Below, piece after piece: positions 30,013-38,671 of a stretch of 64,000 nucleotides of DNA. A program made the position numbers and the translations under genes. The notes under the pieces are model-generated. The model was not told where the DNA came from. It searched no databases and worked only from the letters and a program-made list of their open reading frames with translations. The DNA is from Bryopsis sp. KO-2023 (lineage: Eukaryota; Chlorophyta; Ulvophyceae; Bryopsidales; Bryopsidaceae), in contig BSYQ01000010.1 of assembly GCA_030272585.1 (NCBI GenBank), positions 1,240,001 to 1,304,000 on the forward strand. Direction: 5' to 3'. Positions within the stretch are counted from its first letter, which is position 1. The number at the start of each line of letters is the position of its first letter.

Positions 30013-32976
30013 ATGGGGGACGACGAGCAGTTATTCCTGGAGTATGGAATCGAGGACGACAATCAAGAGCGCGATGCCCCAGCTGGCGCGCCGCTATATC
30101 CGATTATCGTCGCTGGAGACATACCTGCTGTCGGACTGCCCTACCAGGCAGAAATGGGCCAGCCGCTACAAGCGTATGGCATACCCGTACAACCGGATAT
30201 GGTGGAAGAGGGAGGCGATGAGGAAGCCGACAATGGCCCGCAATTTGATGAAGAGATGGACGAAGAGCCAGGAGTATTCATCAATCAGCAAACGCAGCAC
30301 CTGCGTCAAAGCCAAGTGAATGTACATAATCAAACTCTGCACGTTCACAATGACGGTTTGCAGGAGCGCGATCTCCAACAATCGCAAGAGCGGTTGTATA
30401 GCCAATTGTCGGACGAGGCTGCCCACAGAACAGCCCAGGTCGCCAAACATCTTGATAGTCGGGTAGAGGGAGCTTGTTCAAGCATGGCTTCCCAAGTACA
30501 TGATGTGTTGGACTCTACTCTACAGTCCCGCCATCACCAGATTGAAGGACAGCTCCATGAAAGGTTGGATGAGCGGATCCAAGATCTGGATGCTGCAGCC
30601 AAGGGAAGGCTCAGCCAAGTGGAAGCTGGCTTGGCGAATATCCGTGATGTCGCCCAGAAAGAGGTGGACGAAGCCAAAGAGGCTCAGCGGATATTGGCGG
30701 AACAAGTGGCCGACACGGACGAAAAAAGGAAGAAACTTGAAGAAGATTATGACCGGCAATATAACGACGCCCTTTGGGGGTTGGATACGGTTCAACAAGA
30801 ACTGAGAGAGACGCAGGCGGAAATGGGTGCGGGTCAAGATAAACAGTTCAAGGAACTCGTTCGTGTTAAGTATGATCTCAAAGAGACGCAAGAAAAAGCG
30901 GAAAGTTTTCAGATACAGCATCATGCGGAAGTAGCCTATTTGTTAAAGGAGGCAGCGGCTGCGAAAGAAGCGGCGGCTAGATTACAAGCGGAAATGGAGG
31001 AGTTGAAAAGAAGTCAAAGTCGGTCTTCAAGGAGAAGCAGATCGAGAAGCTCAACAAGGAGCAGAGAGCCGCGGGAAATGTTGCAGGAAATGCTACAAGA
31101 TCCGGAAACAGCGCAAGAGCTAAAGAAGGTGTTTGAGGATGTAGCGGACACAAAGTTCACGTCGAACTTTGAGTTTTGGCGGAAGAAAGATGCTGCAGCA
31201 GTTGCCACACACATGGCATCCGCCGCCCAACAAACACCTCTTGTGGCTGCTATGGCGGGAGCGGGAACCAGAACGGTGGCACAACCACCAAGATTGTCCG
31301 AAGTACAAATTCCATTCGGTCAACCGCCCCAAACCTCATCCGGCTTTGCCCCGGATTCAGTAGGTTTCCCGCCAATACCACCAGTATTCCCGCGGGCAAA
31401 TAGACCGATTACCCGACCTGCATCACCCCCAGTCATTATTCCTGGAGTGGGGCGAGGCAGTGCAATCAGCGGACAGGGAAATGTACCTAGGCCGACTGTG
31501 AGGCCTAGCGCTGTGTTTGGACAAACACCAAATACAAGACCACCAGCGGTATTACAGCCAGTACAACCGCCACAGCGTACGCAGGCTTCTCCCGTGGTAC
31601 AAACTGTTCCGCTGACAACTCCAACAACCACGTCACCCGAGCCACCTAGAACATTACCCATGCCACCACCAGCTTCTCAGCCAGTGTTATCACATCCATC
31701 AATGATTTCACCACCCGGCTATTATGCCATAGGAGCATCATACATTCGGCCTTCTATCTTAGGTCACTCCGTGAATGTATACGGAGCTCCATCATCCGGA
31801 AACCCCTATGTGGGATGGGGATCCTATCCGCGTATTCCTCAACGCGCAGGCGGAGGAGGCGGAGGAGGCGGAGGTGGAGATGATGATGGTTCCGGTGATG
31901 GAAGTGGCGGAGGCCCATCGGACAGAAGTGGCCGTGGGTCTGCACCTGGACCACATATTGGTGGAGGAAGAGAAGGACCATCTAGGAACCCAGGAGGCGG
32001 TCCTGGAGATGGTGGTGGTGGAGGTGGCGGAGGAGGCGGACCTCCTGGTCCCCCAAGTGGGGACCCCGATTTTATGGGCTATGCACGTCCAGAAAATCGT
32101 TTGCTTCACATTCTCAATGCGGTCAAATTCCCGATGCCGAAACCGTATACTGGCGCTGGAGATCGCTGGATTCGGGATTGGCAGGCAGAACTCACCAACT
32201 TCTGCAAAGTGTATGATTTGGATGAGTCTGTTTGGCTTAAAGTATTCCGCACAAATCTCTCTGGTTCAGCCGCCACATGGCGGAATATGCAAGAGATGCG
32301 GATTCGGGAAGGAGTTCGTCCGATGTTCCAGGACTGGATTCAACTTGTGGAGGAACTAGCCATTGCTTTTGAGCCCACAAGGATGTCCGATGTTTCGCGT
32401 AGGAAGCTGCGGAAACTTCAACAAACAGGGAATGTTCGTTCCTACATCAACGCATTTCGGGATCTCATACTCAGAATTCCGAATATGACGGAGGAGGAAC
32501 AGTACCTACAGTTTGTTGACGGATTGAAACCCCAGATCCGACATCAAGTTGTTACAATGGTGACAGAAGGAGTGGAAGCGGCGATAGTCACTGCCGAAAG
32601 AATCGATTCGTTGGGTGGCCAATCTCAAAACAACCGCGGACGTGGTCGCGGACGAGGGCGATGGAACTGGAATTGGAAAAACAAGCCCAAAGCTGACCAG
32701 AACCAGCAGATGCAGGGTCAGCAACCGCAACCACCCCCTCCACCCCAAGATCAAAATCAGCAAATGGGTGGAGGCAACAGAGGTGGAGGCGGCCGTGGCC
32801 GCGGAAGAGGCGGAAGACGAGGTGGCGGACGAAATCGAGGTGGTGGCGGAAGGCAGCAACAAGGAGGAGCTAGAGGCGGAGGCGCATGTTACATCTGCGG
32901 CGAAGTGGGCCATGGTTTTGGGAAATGTCCCAAAGGTCCAACTTTTCAAAAGTGGCTAAAAGATCACGCCGCATAG
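30013..32976 (+). CDS. Gypsy element 1 Gag, unusually long (987 aa)
   Basis: The start ATG at 30013 sits in a CCACCATGG context. Order of regions: an acidic N-terminus; long Gln/Glu/Ala-rich coiled coil (about 110-330); an Arg/Ser block (RSSRRSRSRSS, about 335); a Pro-rich stretch (430-600); Gly-rich runs (about 610-690); a Retrotrans_gag-type capsid region (about 705-865, with MPKPYTGAGDRWIRDW and the RKLRKLQQTGNVRSYI stretch); an RGG-like Gly/Arg tail; a CCHC knuckle CYICGEVGHGFGKC (958-971). Typical gypsy Gags are about 300-500 residues, so the N-terminal 700 residues are an extension. The next frame is +1 relative and opens at 32960, overlapping the gag end. Confidence 0.85.
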   Translation: MGDDEQLFLEYGIEDDNQERDAPAGAPLYPIIVAGDIPAVGLPYQAEMGQPLQAYGIPVQPDMVEEGGDEEADNGPQFDEEMDEEPGVFINQQTQHLRQSQVNVHNQTLHVHNDGLQERDLQQSQERLYSQLSDEAAHRTAQVAKHLDSRVEGACSSMASQVHDVLDSTLQSRHHQIEGQLHERLDERIQDLDAAAKGRLSQVEAGLANIRDVAQKEVDEAKEAQRILAEQVADTDEKRKKLEEDYDRQYNDALWGLDTVQQELRETQAEMGAGQDKQFKELVRVKYDLKETQEKAESFQIQHHAEVAYLLKEAAAAKEAAARLQAEMEELKRSQSRSSRRSRSRSSTRSREPREMLQEMLQDPETAQELKKVFEDVADTKFTSNFEFWRKKDAAAVATHMASAAQQTPLVAAMAGAGTRTVAQPPRLSEVQIPFGQPPQTSSGFAPDSVGFPPIPPVFPRANRPITRPASPPVIIPGVGRGSAISGQGNVPRPTVRPSAVFGQTPNTRPPAVLQPVQPPQRTQASPVVQTVPLTTPTTTSPEPPRTLPMPPPASQPVLSHPSMISPPGYYAIGASYIRPSILGHSVNVYGAPSSGNPYVGWGSYPRIPQRAGGGGGGGGGGDDDGSGDGSGGGPSDRSGRGSAPGPHIGGGREGPSRNPGGGPGDGGGGGGGGGGPPGPPSGDPDFMGYARPENRLLHILNAVKFPMPKPYTGAGDRWIRDWQAELTNFCKVYDLDESVWLKVFRTNLSGSAATWRNMQEMRIREGVRPMFQDWIQLVEELAIAFEPTRMSDVSRRKLRKLQQTGNVRSYINAFRDLILRIPNMTEEEQYLQFVDGLKPQIRHQVVTMVTEGVEAAIVTAERIDSLGGQSQNNRGRGRGRGRWNWNWKNKPKADQNQQMQGQQPQPPPPPQDQNQQMGGGNRGGGGRGRGRGGRRGGGRNRGGGGRQQQGGARGGGACYICGEVGHGFGKCPKGPTFQKWLKDHAA

Positions 32977-35635
32977 AGGGGACTTCACTCCATGCGGCCA
33001 GAAGGAAAAGAGCCAGACGCCGAAGATACAAGCATCGCAAACGTCAAAAGCTCCGGGAGTCACGAGAACGAGAACGGAAGGGGAAACAGAACAAGAAGCA
33101 CTGATGAGGGAAGCGGCTCAAGAACATGCGGAAGAGCGGGCTAAAGAGGAGGCCGACTACCACCAGAAATTTCGGACATTCCAACAAGCAGTCAGTGATG
33201 CCAAAGTGAATGCACGGGGATTAGCTTCTGAGTTGAAGGAAGCCCGGACAACAATCAAAACGCTGGAAGAGGAAAACCAGGCTGTCCGACAAGAGAAAAT
33301 CTGCATCACTTCGGAGTTGGGATCCGTCAAAAACAACCTCCAAACTGCACTGAAGGATCAGTCCTTCTATATCAAAGAAAACAAGGAATTGCGGGAAGTT
33401 CAGACAAAACGCTTCCAAGCGCTGCAGCAGTTGGAGAAAGAGGTGGCGGCCCTCAAAGCGGAAAAAGCGGCGGACAAACGTGGTGAGCGAGTCGCGCTCG
33501 AGACCAAGATCATGATGACGGAGCTGCTAGCATCCAGAGCAGAGGCGGCCAGGCTTCGTCAAATCTTGGAAAAATTCCCACAAGATTTGGCGGCCATGGC
33601 AACTGGAGTCGTCCAAGGGAAGCTCCACACTCTGTCCGATCAAATGTCGCTGTTGCATAAGGGGAAATTTCAAGATGTGGTAGACATCCACAAGATAAAA
33701 GAAATCACCCTGACGCATACAAGCTTGCCGCCCGCGAATGAACTGAAGCATGTCCGAGACTGGGATGGGAGACTCACAAGGGAGGCCACGAAGATTGCAA
33801 GAATGATGGGCCAACCACCATCGCAGCCGACAAACGAGGACGACAGCAGCGATGACGACAGTGATTCCTCGGAAGATGAACAACACCGAAAAGAAAAGGA
33901 AGCTGCGGAGGCAGCCAAGGCAGCGGCCGACATTCTGAAGGCCGACAAATTGAAGTCCGACAAAGCTAAGGCCGACAAGGCTAAGTCCGACAAAGCTGCA
34001 GCCGACAAGTTGAAATCCGACAAAGCTGCAGCCGACAAAGCAGCAGCCGCCAAAGCGAAGACGGACACTATCAAGCCCAAGCCCAAGCCAATCAAGACGA
34101 CAACACCGACCCGCAAGAGAATGCGTCCATCAAAGATTGCAAAGGAGCTGGAGGAGACACTGCTCAAACGTCACAAGGCAAATGGTGATCCTCGGTTGTT
34201 GGGTCGCACGTGTTATCATTGTGCAGGACGACAACTGCATGTAGGAATTCCTATTGTATTAGTGGTACCGAACGGATACCGGGAAAAGGTGATGGGGGCA
34301 TTCCATGATGTGCCGAGTGCCGGCCATGCAGGCGCGGCCCGCACCATGGATGTGCTGAAGCGATACTATTGGTGGAAAGGAGTTGGCAAGGATGTTCAAG
34401 CATATGTGCGGACATGTCCTGTCTGTCAGCGGACGAAAGCTGATACGACAAAGCAAAAAGGACTTTTGCAGCCACTCCCAATTCCGTCAGCAAAGTGGGA
34501 ACAGATTACCACTGACCTCGTGACTGATTTACCAAAGTCACATGGGTTTACCGCCATTGCGGTATTTGTTGATCGGTTAACCAAGTACGTTCGCTTTGCA
34601 CCGTGCACCAAGGAAATAACCGCCCCAGAATATGCGAAGTTGTTTGTGAACAAAATCTACAAACACTATGGCCTTCCCAAAGTGATCATCTCAGATCGTG
34701 ACCCCAGATTCACAAGTTCCTTCTGGAGGTCGATGTTTTCACTGTTGGGAACCCAACTCCGAATGAGCACCGCCTATCATCCACAAACGGATGGGCAGTC
34801 TGAAGTAACAATTCGGGTGTTGGAGGATTTCTTGCGGCCTTTTGTGGAACGGTACCCAGACCGTTGGGTAGAGTTTTTGGCGACAGCAGAATTCGCTGCC
34901 AATAACTCCCGCAATGTATCCACAGGCTATGCCCCAGCGCATTTGTTGTATGGGCAGCATATGGGCCAGATTACTGTGCATAGGAAGTTGACGGCAAAAG
35001 AGGAGTCCGAAATGGCAACCGAAATGGTCAAGAGGATGGACGAACAACTGCAGCAGGCAAAGCAGCAGTATGCAACCGCACAAGAGCGGATGTGTGTCCA
35101 GGCCAACAAAAAGCGACGAGAAGTGACGTTTAAAACGGGGGATGAAGTATTGGTGAAGAGTGCCTTCATACCATTGCACTCCCTACAAAAGATCCCACCT
35201 AAACTTCGTCGACGTTTTGTCGGACCATTCGTTGTGGACAAGGTCATATCCACAGTGGCCTACCGTCTCAAACTTCCACCCCATTGGACTATACATGCCA
35301 CCTTCCATGTTTCCAAGCTGAAGGCATACAACCGCTTGTCGGAAGATGATAAGCGGGAGGTGGAACTTCCCGAAGGGGAATTGGTGGATGGCACCATCGA
35401 ATACGAGGTGGAGCGTATTCTGCGGGACCGAGGAGCCTCCAACCGTAAGGAGTACTTGGTTTTGTGGAAGGGCTTTGATTTGATGGAAGCCACCTGGGAG
35501 CCAGAAGCCCACCTGGCCAATGCCAGCGACCTTTTGGCTGAGTACTTGAAGAACCGCACGCGCTTGCCGACTAAAGAAGAAGTCCGATCAGAACGGGCAA
35601 AGAGACGGACAAGGCGGCGGGGGTTAGCTCTCTAG
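32960..35635 (+). CDS. Integrase-chromodomain ORF with coiled coil, no RT
   Basis: The frame is open from 32960 (first ATG 33104, 843 codons from there). From that ATG: coiled coil (1-170), acidic SDDDSDSSEDE (about 245), a Lys/Ala/Asp/Ser repeat (KSDKAKADK units, about 270-325), integrase HHCC finger (HDVPSAGH and CPVCQR, 399-445), integrase core with Asp in TTDLVTDLP (about 468), Asp in ISDRDPRF (about 529) and Glu in DGQSEVTIR (about 566). It ends in a chromodomain (EYEVERILRDR, YLVLWKG, WEPEAHL, 766-812) as in chromoviruses. Protease, reverse transcriptase and RNase H are absent, yet the frame is intact. The element may depend on RT supplied in trans. Confidence 0.85.
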   Translation, partial: KITPHRGDFTPCGQKEKSQTPKIQASQTSKAPGVTRTRTEGETEQEALMREAAQEHAEERAKEEADYHQKFRTFQQAVSDAKVNARGLASELKEARTTIKTLEEENQAVRQEKICITSELGSVKNNLQTALKDQSFYIKENKELREVQTKRFQALQQLEKEVAALKAEKAADKRGERVALETKIMMTELLASRAEAARLRQILEKFPQDLAAMATGVVQGKLHTLSDQMSLLHKGKFQDVVDIHKIKEITLTHTSLPPANELKHVRDWDGRLTREATKIARMMGQPPSQPTNEDDSSDDDSDSSEDEQHRKEKEAAEAAKAAADILKADKLKSDKAKADKAKSDKAAADKLKSDKAAADKAAAAKAKTDTIKPKPKPIKTTTPTRKRMRPSKIAKELEETLLKRHKANGDPRLLGRTCYHCAGRQLHVGIPIVLVVPNGYREKVMGAFHDVPSAGHAGAARTMDVLKRYYWWKGVGKDVQAYVRTCPVCQRTKADTTKQKGLLQPLPIPSAKWEQITTDLVTDLPKSHGFTAIAVFVDRLTKYVRFAPCTKEITAPEYAKLFVNKIYKHYGLPKVIISDRDPRFTSSFWRSMFSLLGTQLRMSTAYHPQTDGQSEVTIRVLEDFLRPFVERYPDRWVEFLATAEFAANNSRNVSTGYAPAHLLYGQHMGQITVHRKLTAKEESEMATEMVKRMDEQLQQAKQQYATAQERMCVQANKKRREVTFKTGDEVLVKSAFIPLHSLQKIPPKLRRRFVGPFVVDKVISTVAYRLKLPPHWTIHATFHVSKLKAYNRLSEDDKREVELPEGELVDGTIEYEVERILRDRGASNRKEYLVLWKGFDLMEATWEPEAHLANASDLLAEYLKNRTRLPTKEEVRSERAKRRTRRRGLAL

Positions 35636-35964
35636 ATGACACAGATTGATGTGGGGATGGGAACGATGGTGAGAGGATGGTATCAGTTCACCCACAATCA
35701 AATACATTTGGAGGAGCAAGCTAATCAGTACACAGTCAAGGGGTTGAGGGTAATTACAAAGCGGGCTAGAATCTGACTGAGGCGACTCTCAATAGAGGAG
35801 GTCAGCCATCGGTGACAAGTGGGTGACTCTACCACTTGTATATATACCCACTTCTTCAACCCTCCGCACCATTTTTCACTTTCGAGCAACCCAGTAAACG
35901 GAGCCGAGTTCAGCAAAGAGCGAAGTGTGCGTGTGTGTGTTTGCGGAGAGACCGTCCAGCAGCT
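35636..35964 (+). promoter_or_regulatory. Region with TATA-like box upstream of coiled-coil ORF
   Basis: TATATATA occurs near 35839-35846, about 120 bp before an ATG at 35965, followed by a CACTTTCGAG leader. This resembles an LTR or gene promoter but is not a copy of the region before 29519. Whether it is the 3' end of gypsy element 1 or the start of another element is unresolved. Confidence 0.4.
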
Positions 35965-36219
35965 ATGTCTTCCAAAGGCAACCGTGAAAGCAAGGATGAG
36001 CAAATCACGCGTTTGCGAATGGAACGAGACAAATATGGAAAGGAATTAGCGGAAGCTGTGGAAGTAAGCAACATGGCTTTGACGGCAAACACAGCATTGC
36101 TCCAGCAATTGACGGAAGTAAACAAACTCGCTCAAGAAGGAGTAGGCCATCGAGATAAACAGGGCCTAACAATCAGCCACACCAGATGCAAGATCGTCCA
36201 ATTCAACTTTCAAACGTAG
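35965..36219 (+). CDS. Short coiled-coil ORF, probably a truncated retroelement Gag start
   Basis: The ORF starts MSSKGNRESKDEQITRLRME and continues with a heptad-like helical stretch to about residue 65. It leaves its family at about 36155-36171, where a 17-bp tract identical to 29502-29518 (ending GGGCCTAACAA) occurs. The last codons to 36219 probably derive from unrelated DNA. It resembles the start of a coiled-coil Gag-like protein but no domain was recognised. Confidence 0.4.
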   Translation: MSSKGNRESKDEQITRLRMERDKYGKELAEAVEVSNMALTANTALLQQLTEVNKLAQEGVGHRDKQGLTISHTRCKIVQFNFQT

Positions 36220-36475
36220 CGCGCAATGTTGTCAACAAAGCCTGCTGAGTGTTCATCTCACTAATCAATTCGGATCGCAAGGAGATAGTCTCTTCAGTTG
36301 CTGTCAAAGCATCCACACGTGTCAAAGCCACCTCATATCTCGATAACTGTGCTTCCGCTGAAAGCAACTTCGATTCAAGTGAAGAAAGCCCAGATGTAAC
36401 ACTCTCCATAGCATCCTTTTGGCTTGCGAAAGCCACATCTGCGCCACAGATGTGGCACGGAACGTTCTCAGCCAC
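36203..36475 (-). pseudogene. Minus-strand CxxC coiled-coil fragment
   Basis: The frame begins MAENVPCHICGADVAFASQ, with one CxxC pair, then a Leu/Ser/Glu-rich helical region. It is cut at about 36200 by the junction with the plus-strand coiled-coil ORF. It looks like the N-terminus of another Gag-like protein in opposite orientation. No family was recognised. Confidence 0.35.
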
Positions 36476-36489
36476 ATCGTTCTGTGCCG

Positions 36490-36935
36490 CTGCAGCGCAC
36501 GCTCAAGTATTTGGGCGTGGTGTTCTACGATGGGCCTGGGGACGTCAACGTGTTTCGGGAGCATATTTCAAAGGTGTTGTGTGCGGGCAACGTGGCTGTT
36601 GGGCGTTTGCGTGCGAGGGCGTTCGAGATCGGTTTGAGGGATCCACGGACTCTGGTGGCTCTCTTCAAGATGTACGTTTTGGGGAAGGTGCAGTATGCTG
36701 CGCCGGTTTGGGTGTTCTTTTTGACTCAGCAGCACAAGCGGGAGCTAAACGATCTGTTGGTGCGTCACCTCAAATCGGTGTTACGTCGTCGTGGCTCTCT
36801 GTTTCGTTTGTTTAATTGTCCGGGGCAGGTTCGTGTGGCTGTTTATATTCGCCGGGCGCTCGCCTTGCGTAGGGAGTGGTTGGACGCTCGTTCGTAGTGG
36901 GCTTGTAGCGACTGGTGGTGTTTGTTTTTCGTCTG
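36490..36935 (+). pseudogene. LINE family A fragment with internal deletion
   Basis: The sequence matches the family A RT from LQRTLKYLGVVFYDGPGD to LRTR and then jumps (near 36789) to RGSLFRLFNCPGQVRV...LDARS, so about 600 bp of coding sequence are missing. Both ends are truncated. The 3' stem-loop is absent. Confidence 0.8.
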
Positions 36936-37096
36936 CTGAGCTGCCAGCTCGCCAACCTACAGTCAGATCTCCTGATTCAGGGCCCAGCAGGCCTGAATCA
37001 GGCGATTCACTACACTAACAACTTTGTAACTTATTGTTACAACCATCGCACCGCTCTTTCACTTAACCACAACGAAAAAGAACGAACTCCAACATT
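36936..37096. other. No gene recognised
   Basis: A short stretch between the LINE fragment and the gypsy element 2 insertion. It contains an inverted pair CCTGATTCAGG/CCTGAATCAGG (about 36969 and 36990). No product can be supported. Confidence 0.3.
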
Positions 37097-37100
37097 ATTG

Positions 37101-37294
37101 TGTGGAATACAGTAAACGGGATCAGAACTGAGTCGGTCATGGGGTTTAGTTGGGAAGACTCGGAGGAAAAGGAAGAGATTTAAGGAAGAAGGTGGTTGGG
37201 TGTATGGTCGTTTATTTTGCTTACATTTTGTAAAGCGTTCTTTGGCGGCCGTTTCACCACTCGGTATCGCTGTTGCGAACGAGTGTATTCAACA
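37101..37294 (+). repeat. 5' LTR of gypsy element 2
   Basis: 194 bp, starting TG and ending CA, immediately followed by the primer-binding site TGGTTTCGGAGCC at 37295. Confidence 0.92.
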
Positions 37295-38652
37295 TGGTTT
37301 CGGAGCCAGCCAGTCGGTTGGCTGTAAAATTGTTTTTTCTGTTTTTGATAATCGGAACACAATCGGTTCAAGCCTTCTTCTCAGGAAGGGCGGACACTAC
37401 CCAGTTTGAAAAAGATATGGCGTGTATTCTTCGATACGAAGTGTTACGGGCACGAGCGGAAAAGGGAGAGTATATACCAGGACTGTCGGACCGAATGGAA
37501 GTGAGAGAGGACAAAGTGGGGTTACAGGGTCAGGTGGAACAAAAAGGAAAACCCGCGGAGGGGGTGCAGCTGAACGACGAAACCGCGATCAAGCGCTCTG
37601 GCGTTTACGAGCTGATCATTTGGTGTGAGCGCATCTATCGCCAGGTGACTCGTGTCACTCAGCTCGACCCGCAAACCAGTCTTACTGGGTACGTGTTGGC
37701 GTTGGGAGTCCTTCTGAGCTACGGTCTTCATGGGGTACAGCGTTTACGAACGTTGGGGCAAAAGTTCGCGGCTTTCGTGAAAGGAAAAAAGAACCCGACT
37801 CATAAGATCTACGTCATGGCGGCCGACGAGGCGCGTGCTTCAGACTCAGCACCCACTTCGACACTGACCCCCTCGGAAGGAGATCTATCCCACTTGGTCG
37901 ACCACCTCACGCAACTCGCCGATGTTCTGGATGATAAGCTTCAGTCCGAGCCACAGGAGGCGCAAGCGTTTGCAGCAGGTCGTACGGAACCTACTGGACT
38001 TCCCTCTCGCAATTGGAGGACGCCGATTCGCTGCCACTATTGCCGAAAGCTGGGGCATATGTTTCGCAACTGCCCAGCTCGCAAAGCTAAGGAACCCACC
38101 GACACAACGCACCCAAGAGGAGTCGAACTGGGAACACACGAAACTGGAGGTTCCAACGCCGTACAAGCTCTCTGTGAGGCTCTTCGACAACAGCTCCAAC
38201 AAGGCGAAACGCTTCCCCCTCCTGTCACGACCCCTGCGGTCCGTAAGCAGCTGAAAGTGAAGACAAAGCTGGAGGGTTTACCGAAAACCGAGTTCGCATT
38301 GGTGGACAGTGGTTCCGCCGTGAATATACTACCTCTCGCGCTGGCGAGAAAGCATAATATCCTCCTGTCACACAGTGCTATACCAAGTGTGACAGGGTTT
38401 AACGGTTCAAAGGATCGGGTTGCTGGTGTCGCGATGTTGGGAGTGGAAGTCGGTCCGTGGCACTCGGCGAGGGAGGAGTTTTTGGTAACCGAGCACTCGG
38501 GGGGAATTATCCTTGGACTTCCTGCTTTACATAGTCTCGCCGTCAGTATCGATTGTCAGCGGGACGTATTAAAGGATGATCGTGGCCGGTGTATTCCTTG
38601 CCAGGCGGTGTTCGCTACAGAGAAGGGGGAGGAACAAAAAAACTGGTGTTAG
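37294..38652 (+). CDS. Gypsy element 2 ORF1: Gag-protease
   Basis: The likely start is the ATG overlapping the primer-binding site (37294, MVSEPASRLAVK). The frame also extends into the LTR. Two hydrophobic stretches are visible, VKLFFLFLIIGTQ near residue 12 and GYVLALGVLLSYGL near 140, which is unusual for a Gag. A CCHC knuckle CHYCRKLGHMFRNC lies near residue 248. The retropepsin active site FALVDSGSAVN lies near 335, with the later GIILGLPAL motif. The ORF stops at 38650-38652. A slippery A AAA AAC at 38637-38643 allows a -1 shift into ORF2. Confidence 0.85.
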   Translation: MVSEPASRLAVKLFFLFLIIGTQSVQAFFSGRADTTQFEKDMACILRYEVLRARAEKGEYIPGLSDRMEVREDKVGLQGQVEQKGKPAEGVQLNDETAIKRSGVYELIIWCERIYRQVTRVTQLDPQTSLTGYVLALGVLLSYGLHGVQRLRTLGQKFAAFVKGKKNPTHKIYVMAADEARASDSAPTSTLTPSEGDLSHLVDHLTQLADVLDDKLQSEPQEAQAFAAGRTEPTGLPSRNWRTPIRCHYCRKLGHMFRNCPARKAKEPTDTTHPRGVELGTHETGGSNAVQALCEALRQQLQQGETLPPPVTTPAVRKQLKVKTKLEGLPKTEFALVDSGSAVNILPLALARKHNILLSHSAIPSVTGFNGSKDRVAGVAMLGVEVGPWHSAREEFLVTEHSGGIILGLPALHSLAVSIDCQRDVLKDDRGRCIPCQAVFATEKGEEQKNWC

Positions 38653-38671
38653 CGGTCGCCGTTGAACCGCT
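38637..38671 (+). promoter_or_regulatory. Programmed -1 ribosomal frameshift signal
   Basis: Read in the ORF1 frame the heptamer is A AAA AAC, the classic X XXY YYZ slippery site. A 7-nt spacer is followed by a stem AGCGGT (38651-38656) with ACCGCT (38666-38671). The loop CGCCGTTGA has CCGT, which can pair with ACGG a few bases downstream, so an H-type pseudoknot is possible. Slippage leads into the ORF2 frame at KKLVLAVAV. Confidence 0.75.
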
